27,994 nucleotides of DNA from CAYLZW01 sp964388085 (GTDB lineage: Bacteria; Myxococcota; UBA727; CAYLZW01): NCBI GenBank assembly GCA_964388085.1, contig CAYLZW010000044.1, positions 1 through 27,994 of the forward strand, given 5' to 3'. Positions 6,037-14,850 of this stretch are shown here, piece after piece; position 1 is the first letter of the stretch; each line of letters opens with the position of its first letter. The notes under the pieces are model-generated. The model was not told the origin of the DNA. It made no database searches and saw nothing but the letters and a program-made list of their open reading frames with translations. The translations under genes were made by a program, and so were the position numbers.

Positions 6037-8772
6037 TCAGGGGAGGCGAGGCGGGCTCAGGCGGAAGCCCGAGCCGCAGTCTTGGGTCTGACAGAGGGTC
6101 GACGACGGCCCCGCGCCGAGGGGGACGGCGGCGCGCAGCGAGTAGCCGCTCCCTTCACGCGCCGTACTGGAGGAGCGGGCGGGGGAGGCGCACATCCAAA
6201 AGCCCTCGCGGGTGGCGCCGCTGTAGCCGGCCTGGAGTCGGACATTCAGCTCCGCGCAGCCAAGCTCACAGTCGACCCCGCCGCGGTGGTTGTCGCAGCC
6301 GCAGAACAGGCGACCGTGCTCCTCGAGGGCGTTGTCCCCCGGTAGATCGGCGCAGAGGAAGGGCCCCCATTCGACGCCCTCATCGATGCAGCCGCCGGTA
6401 TAGGACGCCGGCGCACCGTACCGCTCGAAAGGCAGCGCGATCCAATGGTTCTGTCCGTTGCCGCTCTCCGCCTTCATTTCGCTCAGCGTCGGATCGCTGG
6501 TGACGCTCAGGCAGCCAAGGCGCGCATCCCAAGGGTTCCGCGCGTCCTGCCCGGCGGGCGGCGCGTCCAGGGCGCCGTCACCGAGCGTGCAGGCCACCAT
6601 CGCGTACGCACGCCCTTGCGGCGGTGGACGCCGCTCGGCCTGCTCGTCGGGGACCGCCGCGTGCGTGACACAGCGGAATTGGCTCTGGTGGTTCATTCCT
6701 CGCCAACGCGGGGGGTCCGGCGTGAGGTCGTCGGCGAGCGCCGGAGAGCTGAGCAGGCGGCCGTCGTAGGCGACGTGCAGCGTCTCGTGATGCTCCATGG
6801 CGTTGCTCGTGAGGCACAGCCCGGTGCTCTCGCTGCACCCCTCTTGCCAGCGTGAGAAGTCGTGGTTGATGGCCAACACGTCTTCACTCGCGCCCGGGTA
6901 GCCGGGGTGCCGGCCGCGGACGCACATCTTCCAATAGTCTCCGCTGCCGGGGTAGGCGAGCTCGAGGCCCATTGGATCGTAGGGGCCGAGCTGGCGAGAT
7001 TTCTCCGCGATCACGTAGGCCCCATGACACGCACCGAAGGTCGGGCCTGCGTCCGGCGCGGCGCAGTCTTCCGTGCGGTCGCGCCAGTATCCGCGTGAGA
7101 GCTCCAGGAAGTAGCTCATTCGATACAGCACGGGGGCCGCGTCCAAGAGGTCTCCCCGCACGTCGCTCGGCAGCCCCGAGAAGGGATCGGCAGGCGCGTC
7201 GTGCGCTTGGGTCACGTCCGCCACGGTGTCGAGGTTCACGTCGTCACCATCGTGGTTGCAGAGCTTCGTCAGCGGGTTCACCTCGCTCGCCCTGAGCTCG
7301 TGCGCCGCCCAGCCAGGCTGCGCTCCGCCGTCGCTGTCGCCCCCGTCCGCCGTCCCCGCGTCCGCGTCGCCGGGCGCGGGCGCCAACAAGCCCTGCGCCA
7401 CGGCGCCGCCATAGGGGCGGAGGCGCATCCGCGGATCGCTCGAGGTGTAGCGCTGGGTGAAGGCGCTCTGGTCATCGAGCGCATGCGGCTCGAGCAGCTG
7501 CACGACCGCTACCCCGGCGGCGTCGAGGAGCGGCGCCTCATCGATGCCGTAAGCGTCAATGATCTCACGAACGGTGACGGTGCGCAGCGCGTTCGCGGCA
7601 TCCGCCTCGTCGCTGACGAGCTCGAAGCGGTCCACCGTCCTGAGCTCACAGCGTTGCTCGGCGGCGAGCGGGTTGTTGCCGCCGTTGGCCGCCAACACCG
7701 GGCTCAGCAGGTCGGTCACCCAGCCGTCGCCGTCGGCGTCGCAGCGCTGCAGGGTGCCGGTGGAGAGGCTCTGAAACCAGCCGTCTTCGAGCTCGCAGAC
7801 ACAGAACGAGCCGTACGCTCGTCCGCCATTCCCGACGCCCAGCACGCCGGCGCGGGGCGTAGGTGCGTCCGGATCGCTGAAATCGAAGCAGTCGGTGCAC
7901 GACACGCAGTCGCCCGTCACGGCCTGGACCTCGGCCGCGGGACAGTTGGCCGGCTCGACACAGCTCGAGTCCGTCCCCGCGGTCGCCTCGATGCAATCTG
8001 TCGTCGGTGCTTCACAGGTGCGCTCGGCGCAGGTCACCTGGTCGACGCAAGCGTCGGTGGTGGCGTCATAGACGTGCGTGTCCGCGCAGCCGCCGCAGAC
8101 CGGGCCGGTCGCCCCTTCGTTGCAGACGCGCCCGAAGCGCCCCTCACAGTCGAAGCCCGCGCAGTCGTTGGTCACGCAGCTGCCGTCTACGTCGATATGG
8201 GTCGTCAAGCAGCCGCCGCACTGCGGCGTCGCGTCGCTGTCGTCGCAGACGCGACCCTCCGCGGCGCAGTCGTCGACCAGGCTCCCGGGCGCGCTCTCGT
8301 CACAGCTCGGGATCGCGTCGCAGCGGCCGGCGCTCGCCACCCATTCGTAGCCGGCCTCGCAGCTCTCGAGGCAGCGCGCGTCGCCGACGCTCGGCAGCTC
8401 GCACAGCTGGTGCTGCGCGCAGCCCGCCACCTCGCAATCGGAGCGCTCGCGACAGGTCTCCTCCGTCACGTCGCACACGGCCGTGTCGTCGTCGCAGGCG
8501 CCCGCGGCGCAAGGGCAGCCGAGCGAGCCGAAGGGGCACTGCTCACAGCGCCCGCCCCTGCACGCGAGGTCCGCGCCGCAGCGCGCGGGGGGCGCCGCGC
8601 AGGCACAGCCCTGCTCACCGGCGGTGCAGGCACCTGCCGCGTCGGGGATGGCGCCGCCGTCGAAGTCCGGCACCTCATCTACACAGCCGGTACAGGCGGC
8701 GTTGGCCAGCAGCCAGAGGACGCCGAGCGCGCCAATGGCGAGCGTCCGATAAGAGGACAGTCTACTTGACAT
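6037..8772 (-). CDS. Large Cys-rich exported lipoprotein-like protein
   Basis: A 911-residue protein of no family I can name. The signal (TLAIGALGVLWLLANAAC) is lipoprotein-like, with Cys27 as the possible lipidation site, although the -3 residue is Asn. Residues 27-300 are packed with cysteines in EGF- or knottin-like spacing (for example CGADLACRGGRCEQCPFG and CAERTCEAPTTDC). Then come a DADGDGW calcium-loop-like segment (345-351), a disordered D/A/G linker (468-484, DADAGTADGGDSDGGA) and a second loop NHDGDDVNLDT (506-516). A C-terminal globular region (about 540-911) contains AMEHHETLHVAYDG (658-671) and more paired cysteines. It begins 24 bases after the 1862-residue gene, with CGGAG upstream, and shares that protein's Cys-rich N-terminal style, so the two are probably co-expressed and co-localised. 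HHETLH resembles HExxH only superficially. No enzyme function is claimed. Confidence 0.7.
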   Translation of the reverse strand: MSSRLSSYRTLAIGALGVLWLLANAACTGCVDEVPDFDGGAIPDAAGACTAGEQGCACAAPPARCGADLACRGGRCEQCPFGSLGCPCAAGACDDDTAVCDVTEETCRERSDCEVAGCAQHQLCELPSVGDARCLESCEAGYEWVASAGRCDAIPSCDESAPGSLVDDCAAEGRVCDDSDATPQCGGCLTTHIDVDGSCVTNDCAGFDCEGRFGRVCNEGATGPVCGGCADTHVYDATTDACVDQVTCAERTCEAPTTDCIEATAGTDSSCVEPANCPAAEVQAVTGDCVSCTDCFDFSDPDAPTPRAGVLGVGNGGRAYGSFCVCELEDGWFQSLSTGTLQRCDADGDGWVTDLLSPVLAANGGNNPLAAEQRCELRTVDRFELVSDEADAANALRTVTVREIIDAYGIDEAPLLDAAGVAVVQLLEPHALDDQSAFTQRYTSSDPRMRLRPYGGAVAQGLLAPAPGDADAGTADGGDSDGGAQPGWAAHELRASEVNPLTKLCNHDGDDVNLDTVADVTQAHDAPADPFSGLPSDVRGDLLDAAPVLYRMSYFLELSRGYWRDRTEDCAAPDAGPTFGACHGAYVIAEKSRQLGPYDPMGLELAYPGSGDYWKMCVRGRHPGYPGASEDVLAINHDFSRWQEGCSESTGLCLTSNAMEHHETLHVAYDGRLLSSPALADDLTPDPPRWRGMNHQSQFRCVTHAAVPDEQAERRPPPQGRAYAMVACTLGDGALDAPPAGQDARNPWDARLGCLSVTSDPTLSEMKAESGNGQNHWIALPFERYGAPASYTGGCIDEGVEWGPFLCADLPGDNALEEHGRLFCGCDNHRGGVDCELGCAELNVRLQAGYSGATREGFWMCASPARSSSTAREGSGYSLRAAVPLGAGPSSTLCQTQDCGSGFRLSPPRLP

Positions 8773-8796
8773 GATGGCTCCGGCGGCAGGCGCGGC

Positions 8797-11700
8797 TCAC
8801 AGCTCGGTGAAGTCGTCGTAATAGAGATAGAGGCGAAGGTCGGTGAGCGACCGCAGGTTGATGTCGTCGTTCGCCTGCTCGTCACGCTGGTTCAGGCTGA
8901 GCTCCCAGAGCGTGTTCACCAGCGGGCGATCGCGCAGCCGTCCGTTCCGATAGACCTCGTCATCAAACACGCGGACGCCATTGAAGAACGGGTTTACGAC
9001 CGAGGTCACGGCCGGGAGCCGGTGGAAGATGTGCTCGTCGGAGAGGGAGCGGATGGTGCCGGTGCCTCGCGCGGTGACGTAGACCCGCCCCACCCGATCG
9101 CCGAGGTCCGCGCCGATCATCTCGGCCTCGATGTACTTGATCTTGTGCAGCGCCGTCAGCGGCGACGTCATCGACAACACGGTCGAGAAGGGCACGGTGA
9201 TGTATCCGCGCGCGTCGAGCAGCTCTATGTCGGTGAGCTGCTCGCGCAGCGCCTCCACGCGCTGCGCTTGGGTGAGCGCCCGTCCCTCCGCGTCGAGCTC
9301 CGGGATGCGGAAGATGTCGTCTCGCAGCGAGAGCACGGCGACGCGCGTGGAGGGCAAGCCAAAGGACTGTTCAAAGTCACGAAAGTCCCGCTGCAGAGCG
9401 ATGAGGTAGTTCTCGAGGTTGTATTCACCGCGGCCCGCCATGCGCGAGAGGAACAGCTCCTCTTTGCGGGCGTAGCTCTGCCCGGTGTAATATTCGTAGA
9501 CGCGCGTGGCGCGGAAGGCGTCGACCAGGGCGTTCTGGAACGAGCGGTCTGCGTCCACGATCTCGGCGTTGCGGAAGATGCGAATATTCGGATCGTTGCG
9601 CGCGGCGGCCACGTTGATGAGGAGTTGCTCGCCTTCTTCTTGCTGCGCGATCAAGCGATCGGCGCGGGCGCGCAGGGCGGTGAGGGCTCCCTGGGCGAGG
9701 CGCACGGCGAGGTCGGCGCGCAGGGCGTTGAGCTCCGCGCGCTTCAGCCCAATCAGCAGGGTGTCGACGCGGGCGCCGCTGTTGACGAGGAGCGGCCCGG
9801 GAGAGGCGCAGGCCCCCGGCTCGGGCTCGGCGTCGAGGCAGCACTCCATGAGCGCGCTCTGGTAAGCGGCCGCCTGCTGGATCTGGCCGATCTCGACCTG
9901 CTTGTCGCGAATGTTCGCCTCGCTCGTGAGGATGTCGCGGTTGACGTCCTCTTGTTGCCCGAGGGCGTCCGCTTCCAGCTGCCTCGCCTCGAGCTGAAAT
10001 CCCGTCACGAACAACGAAGCGGCGCACTGCGCAGCCTGGACGAACTGCCCGACGCCCGACGGCACGCACGCGTCAACCAAGGCCGCGCCCTGCGCGATCA
10101 GCCCGGCGGTGCTCTGGATGCCGCGCACCTCCCGGTCGAGGAGCGCGATCTCGCGGTCCCAGCGCTGCATGTCGTCGTTCAGCTGAGCGATCGACGACTC
10201 CAGCGTGAGGACCTCTCCCGCGGCTTCGTACTGCAGCTCGCCGATCATCACCCTGCCGGCGCACTCGTCGTTCGCCCGCTGCTGCTCGATGTCCACCTCG
10301 GCGTATAGGTCGCGAATGGCCTGGACGCTGCTGCGAAGGTCGAGCGCCGCCGCGTCGATCTCACCGACGGCCTGGTAGATGGCGCCGTTGTCGGTGAGCC
10401 CGCAAGGGTCGCCGAGCAGGGAGGCGATGCCGTTCAGGTGCGCGTACTTCGGGATCGCGGGGTAGGTGCGATCGCCCGCCGGGAAGGTGCCGCAGATCTC
10501 CGCGAGCTCGTTCTCATATTGGTTCTGCAGCTGCCGCAGCTCGGCCTGAAACTGCTCCGCGTCGGTGTCGAAGGCGCGATCGCTCGCGAGCGCCCGATCC
10601 TCGCGCTCCTTCGCCGTCTCGAGGCTGGTGAAGGCGCGGTCCAGCATGGTGTGCACGGCGCTCAGGTCGGTGGTCCCGAGCGAAGGGAAGGGGATGAAGT
10701 CGGGCGCGTCACCGAAGAACGTGAGGTTGTCGGTGATGGCCTCGTAGTTCTCGCGCATGCGCTGCAGCGCGGCCCGATAGCGGATCTGCGCCGTATTGAG
10801 CTCCGCCTGCACGGCCGCCACCTGGTTCGCTTGCACGACCGAAATGGAGGCGCGCATGAACTGTGCGATGGCGACGGACTCGAGGTAGGCCTGCGCGTAG
10901 GTGCGCTCGATGACCCGCCGCGCGAGGTCCGGGCGGTTGAAGCTCTGGTAGCGGTTGGCGATCTCGCTGGCCGCCGCGGCCTTCTTCGTCGACGCCAGGA
11001 TCAGGCGATTGAAGTAGCTCGAGATGCTGCCGAGCGTGATGAAGTTCTTCTGCTCATCCCCGATCGCCTCCCACAGCGTGGGCATCTGGCGATAGAAGCG
11101 ATCGAGCACGAGCTGGTAGTACTGCATGCTCTGGTAGAGCAGCACCATCTGGTAGCCCGCGCCGCCGGAGAGCTGAATGCCGTCGGGCTCGAGCAGGTCG
11201 CCCGCGAAGGTCGCGATGGCGCTGCCGGCCAGATCGAAGCGAGATCCGAGCGCGAGCGTGAAGCTGTCGTCGCCGAGCATCGTCAGCAGCTCGGCGTAGA
11301 GCCGCTCGAAGCCGTCGAGCGGGAGCCCGCCGCCGGCTACCTCGTAGAACGAGAAGTTGTCTTGCAAGAAGGACTCGACACGAGCGCCGAGCGCGGTCCC
11401 GAGCGCGTAGTCCATGTGCAGCGCGACCAGGCAGTCCATGCGCTCTCGCGCCGCCTCGATCGCCGCCGGGTCATAGCAGTAGGGGATCGTCTCGGAGCGC
11501 AGCTGGCACACGGCCGGCACGAAGCCGAGCGTGGTGCCCGAGCGGCTGCGAAAGCGCGTCTTGTAGCGGAAGGCGTCGTCGATGGCGAGGCGCAGCGGCG
11601 CCAGGGCGGGGACGCTCTCGTCCGGCTTGTAGAAGATCTTGTCCGCCAGCAGATTGCGGCGGTCCTCGGAGCAGCTGATGGTGTCGCGATCGGGTTCATG

Positions 11701-14385
11701 ATTGTCGCCGGCACAGACCCACACGGGGGACATGACGAGCTCGCTCGGGTCGCTCGAGTCCTGCATCTCCGAGAGGACTTCGGCGCAGCGCCCGCGCTGC
11801 TCGGCGGCGCACTCGTCGGCGCCGGCGAGGCATTTGTCGTCGACGTCTCCCTGGCAGGCGTGGTCGCGCAGGTCTCCGCCGTAGAGGAAATACGTGACGC
11901 CGCTGCCAATGGGACACGCCTCGCCGCCCTCCGCGTCCCAGGCGCGCAGGCCGCCGTCGAAGCGCCCCGTGCTGTGGCAGAAATAGTGGGGCTGCAGCCC
12001 GGTGGGGCCGACCGGAGTGAGCGCCGCGCCGTCGGCGACGCCATCGAGGACGAACTTGGCAAAGTCAGCTGCGTTCGCGCTCGACACCGCCTCGATGCCG
12101 GCGCGCTCCAGCAGATCTTCGCTGCAGCTCAGCGCGAGCAAGCCGTCCGGCTCCGGTAGCGTCTCGAGGTCCGGCGTGGCGCCGGGAGTGAACGCTTCCT
12201 CGTCGAGGTCCACGCCCGCCTTGCGCAGGCGCACGAGGCCGTACGACGAGAAGTCGGCGTCGCCGCCGTCGCCGAGGTTCGACTCGAAGGACTCCTTCAC
12301 GATGAGAAAGAGCGTGTTCTGATTGATGAGCAGGCCGTCGACCAGGGAGAGCTTGCGCACGCGCACGCGGCCGTCGGGGATGGGGTTCGCCTCGGCGAGG
12401 CTCTGGTTGAGCGCCGGCGCGAGCGCGCTGTCCTCGACAGGTACCGGGAAAGTGGACTCGCGACACTCCCTGCGCACGCGGCCGCCGTCTGCGCCGACCA
12501 CCGTGCCCTCCAAGAAGTGCGGCACGAGCCACGGCGTGGTCATGGGCGCGAGGCCCTCGCAGGGCTCGCCCGGCGCCGGCTGGTAGCGGCCACCGGCGAG
12601 CACGGTGGCGTCGAATGACTCGACGTCGACGAGGCACGCCTGGGCATCGCTCCCCTCACAGCTCGTCGGATCACTGCCGAAGCGCAGGCTGACGGCCGGG
12701 TCTCCCGGGTACTGCAGCGCGCGCGAGGTCTCGATGCGACCTTGGAAGGCGAGGCCGTCCGCCTGCTCGAGGTTCATGGCGAACGGCATCTCGAGCGCGC
12801 CGGTCGGGATGCGCAGGCTGTTCTTCTCGTCCGTGTAGACCGCGAGCCCGTCGTCGTCGGGGCTGCCGTCCGCGAACAGATAGCAGAGCACGCCCTCGTC
12901 GTGGAACGTGTCCTGGCACGCCTGGCGTACGGTCTTGTAGTCCCAGGATCCGCTCACGGTCGCGCCCACGAGCGCGTCCCATTGGCGCAGGGTGAACAGC
13001 GCGCTGGCGCGAAATTTCGTCCATTGGTAGAGGAGCGCGTTCTCGGTGTCCTCGGCCGCGTCCTCGGCCGCCGGCGAGGCCGGCGTCTGCATGGCGCTGA
13101 GCCACTGGTCGAGATCCTTGTCGTCGAAATTGATGAAGTAGTGGATCGAGCCGGACCACTGGCCGTCGAGCAGCGTCGAGTACTCGATGCGCACGTCCTC
13201 GCTGCCGAGCAGACTGTTCTCGATCCGCAGCCGCCCCTCGTAGCGGAACAGCTCTTCGTTTCCCGCCTTCGAGACCTGAATCGTCACGCTCTCGCCGGGC
13301 GCCACTGACACCTCGAACGACTGCGTGCGCGTGGCGGCGCCGAGCGGTCCCATCTCGATCCAGTGCAGCGGGTTGTCGACGACGGGTACGCGCCCGTCGT
13401 CGCTGATCTCGACGTGCTCGAGCTTTTTGACGGTGAAGTCGAGCGTGCGCTCGCTCGGGTTCGAGATGACGAAGGCCCCGCTGACGCGGCTGCTCGTGAA
13501 GGAGAGCGACAGCGGGCTCACCGTGAAGCGCCGCTCGACGACGTCAGGCCCCTCCCCGCCGGTGCCGGCGCGCGGCAGGCAGACGCCGTCCTCGCCGTCG
13601 GAGGTGTGGCACGTGTAGCCTGCCCCGCAGCTATCGGCGTCGCTCGCGGTGCAGCTCTGCCGGCAGACGGTCTGATGACAGACGGCGCCCTCGACGCAGT
13701 CGCTGCTGTAGGCACAGTTCGAGAGGCAGCGGTTTTGGATGCAGGTCTGGTGCTCGGGGCAGTCGATGCCGTCCGCGCAGCTCGGCAGCTGTTCCCCCTC
13801 GGCGACGCACGAGCCCTGAACACAGCTCAGCTCGCCGATGCAGCCGTCCATCAGCCCCTCGGGGGAGCAGTAGCGAAAGGTACCGTCGGGCAGGGAGAGG
13901 CTCTGGCTACACGGCGTGAAGCACGCCTCGCGCGGCCTGCCGGGCGCCTCCGTGTCGTCGACGAGCTCCTGGCAGACGCGCTCGACGCCGTCGCAGACCA
14001 TGGGCCGGCCGTCGGGCGAGGGCGCGCAGGTGTGGTTCTCGAAGCAGCCGCAGCCCTCCGCTCCCTGCGGGCAATCGATCGCCTGGCAGGTCTCGTCCTC
14101 GGCGCAAGCGAGCCCCGCCTGACAGCCGCCCTCCTCGAGGCAAGCGCAGCTCAACGTCCCCGGCTCGCAAGGCGGGACCTCACAGTCGCCGTCGTCGCTG
14201 CAGAGGAGCCCGTCGGCGCAAGGGCGCTGCTCGTCGCACTCCTGCGCCGGCACGCCGGGCCCGGCGTCCGGACCGGCGTCGCCCCCTTCGCCCGGGCCGC
14301 ACGCGGCGCCCGCGAGCGCCAGCGTGAAGAGCACCGGCGTGAACCCGAGCACGGACAGTCGCTGCATGCTTGTCTCCATCGTCAT
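8797..14385 (-). CDS. TcA-like giant lipoprotein: Cys-rich head, alpha-helical shaft, TcB-binding-like end
   Basis: An 1862-residue exported protein. A lipoprotein-like signal (LFTLALAGAAC, Cys29) is followed by a D/A/G/P spacer (DAGPDAGPG). Residues about 50-270 are Cys-rich. About 285-400 look like an Ig/ASH-type beta domain (FTVSPLSLSF ... GAFVISNPSE). About 400-1000 are mixed, with scattered cysteines. From about 1075 to 1640 the protein is almost all helical, with coiled-coil stretches such as IRYRAALQRMRENYEAITDN and LNDDMQRWDREIALLDREVR. The last 190 residues turn to beta-strand: RVAVLSLRDD (1681-1690), LREQLTDIELLDARGYITVP, ALHKIKYIEAEMIGADLGDR, then NTLWELSLNQ and SLTDLRLYLYYDD. This matches the order in Tc-toxin TcA of a helical shaft, an 'RRIKSV-LTIP' strand, a 'W-L-LP' strand and a terminal 'SDVILHIRY' strand. 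Its start overlaps the upstream stop as ATGA. ATG 14367, with GGAG 6 bases upstream, is an alternative start. The family call is by eye. Confidence 0.68.
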   Translation of the reverse strand: MTMETSMQRLSVLGFTPVLFTLALAGAACGPGEGGDAGPDAGPGVPAQECDEQRPCADGLLCSDDGDCEVPPCEPGTLSCACLEEGGCQAGLACAEDETCQAIDCPQGAEGCGCFENHTCAPSPDGRPMVCDGVERVCQELVDDTEAPGRPREACFTPCSQSLSLPDGTFRYCSPEGLMDGCIGELSCVQGSCVAEGEQLPSCADGIDCPEHQTCIQNRCLSNCAYSSDCVEGAVCHQTVCRQSCTASDADSCGAGYTCHTSDGEDGVCLPRAGTGGEGPDVVERRFTVSPLSLSFTSSRVSGAFVISNPSERTLDFTVKKLEHVEISDDGRVPVVDNPLHWIEMGPLGAATRTQSFEVSVAPGESVTIQVSKAGNEELFRYEGRLRIENSLLGSEDVRIEYSTLLDGQWSGSIHYFINFDDKDLDQWLSAMQTPASPAAEDAAEDTENALLYQWTKFRASALFTLRQWDALVGATVSGSWDYKTVRQACQDTFHDEGVLCYLFADGSPDDDGLAVYTDEKNSLRIPTGALEMPFAMNLEQADGLAFQGRIETSRALQYPGDPAVSLRFGSDPTSCEGSDAQACLVDVESFDATVLAGGRYQPAPGEPCEGLAPMTTPWLVPHFLEGTVVGADGGRVRRECRESTFPVPVEDSALAPALNQSLAEANPIPDGRVRVRKLSLVDGLLINQNTLFLIVKESFESNLGDGGDADFSSYGLVRLRKAGVDLDEEAFTPGATPDLETLPEPDGLLALSCSEDLLERAGIEAVSSANAADFAKFVLDGVADGAALTPVGPTGLQPHYFCHSTGRFDGGLRAWDAEGGEACPIGSGVTYFLYGGDLRDHACQGDVDDKCLAGADECAAEQRGRCAEVLSEMQDSSDPSELVMSPVWVCAGDNHEPDRDTISCSEDRRNLLADKIFYKPDESVPALAPLRLAIDDAFRYKTRFRSRSGTTLGFVPAVCQLRSETIPYCYDPAAIEAARERMDCLVALHMDYALGTALGARVESFLQDNFSFYEVAGGGLPLDGFERLYAELLTMLGDDSFTLALGSRFDLAGSAIATFAGDLLEPDGIQLSGGAGYQMVLLYQSMQYYQLVLDRFYRQMPTLWEAIGDEQKNFITLGSISSYFNRLILASTKKAAAASEIANRYQSFNRPDLARRVIERTYAQAYLESVAIAQFMRASISVVQANQVAAVQAELNTAQIRYRAALQRMRENYEAITDNLTFFGDAPDFIPFPSLGTTDLSAVHTMLDRAFTSLETAKEREDRALASDRAFDTDAEQFQAELRQLQNQYENELAEICGTFPAGDRTYPAIPKYAHLNGIASLLGDPCGLTDNGAIYQAVGEIDAAALDLRSSVQAIRDLYAEVDIEQQRANDECAGRVMIGELQYEAAGEVLTLESSIAQLNDDMQRWDREIALLDREVRGIQSTAGLIAQGAALVDACVPSGVGQFVQAAQCAASLFVTGFQLEARQLEADALGQQEDVNRDILTSEANIRDKQVEIGQIQQAAAYQSALMECCLDAEPEPGACASPGPLLVNSGARVDTLLIGLKRAELNALRADLAVRLAQGALTALRARADRLIAQQEEGEQLLINVAAARNDPNIRIFRNAEIVDADRSFQNALVDAFRATRVYEYYTGQSYARKEELFLSRMAGRGEYNLENYLIALQRDFRDFEQSFGLPSTRVAVLSLRDDIFRIPELDAEGRALTQAQRVEALREQLTDIELLDARGYITVPFSTVLSMTSPLTALHKIKYIEAEMIGADLGDRVGRVYVTARGTGTIRSLSDEHIFHRLPAVTSVVNPFFNGVRVFDDEVYRNGRLRDRPLVNTLWELSLNQRDEQANDDINLRSLTDLRLYLYYDDFTEL

Positions 14386-14846
14386 TGGGCCCCGAAGCGG
14401 AGGGGCTCGCCGTCGACGCGAGCGCCGCTGCCGTCGAAGCAGCTCGCGCGCACGAGCTCTGCGGCTTGGCTCGCGCCCTCGAAGCGGAGCGACACAAGAT
14501 CCGACTCGCCCGACAGGGGCGCGTCGGACCGGGCCACGAAAGAGAGCGAGAGGTGCGGCGCCTTGGGCACGGCCTCTCCGAGCACCGCGGCGCCAAAGAA
14601 CGCTTTTGGAATTTCGGATCCATCAAATCGAAGCAGCACGTCGCACGCTCGGACGCTGCTGTCGCTGACGCCGATGGGGCCCTCACCCGCCGGCCCGCAG
14701 CTGTCGCCGCAGCTCACGGCGAGGAGCAGCAGAGCGACGCTCAGCGCCGGCCCACCGGCGCGAGGCGGACGGTGGCGCGCGCCGAGGTGGCGAGGCGGGG
14801 AGCTGCGGAGGCGGCCGCGACGGCCGGCTGGCTGCGTGCATTTCAT
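14382..14846 (-). CDS. Small putative lipoprotein directly after the RHS protein; immunity candidate
   Basis: A 154-residue protein with no recognised family. An unusually long Arg-rich n-region (about 34 residues) precedes a hydrophobic core and a lipobox-like LLAVSC, with Cys46 as the predicted lipidated residue. The mature part of about 108 residues starts CGDSCGPAGEG and is probably a small beta-sandwich (ACDVLLRFDGSEIPKAFFGA, HLSLSFVARSD, LVSLRFEG), with a few further cysteines. It lies 4 bases after the RHS stop codon and its own stop overlaps the start of the TcA-like gene (ATGA), so all three are translationally coupled. No other in-frame ATG or GTG would give a shorter signal peptide. 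Position directly behind the variable RHS tail is where polymorphic toxins keep immunity genes. A lipoprotein could protect the periplasm or membrane. It could equally be a structural or chaperone subunit. Confidence 0.62.
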   Translation of the reverse strand: MKCTQPAGRRGRLRSSPPRHLGARHRPPRAGGPALSVALLLLAVSCGDSCGPAGEGPIGVSDSSVRACDVLLRFDGSEIPKAFFGAAVLGEAVPKAPHLSLSFVARSDAPLSGESDLVSLRFEGASQAAELVRASCFDGSGARVDGEPLRFGAQ

Positions 14847-14850
14847 ATCG

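Noticed and set aside
6780..6830. HHETLH in the 911-residue protein as a zinc-metalloprotease HExxH site
   Set aside because: The spacing gives HHETLH (H-E-x-x-H is H-E-T-L-H), but there is no surrounding metzincin or gluzincin context or downstream third ligand that I can identify, so an enzyme call is not justified.
7201..8769. Plus-strand open frame (522 codons) opposite the 911-residue Cys-rich protein
   Set aside because: The minus-strand product has a signal sequence and regularly spaced cysteines, a pattern that does not arise by chance; the plus-strand frame has neither.
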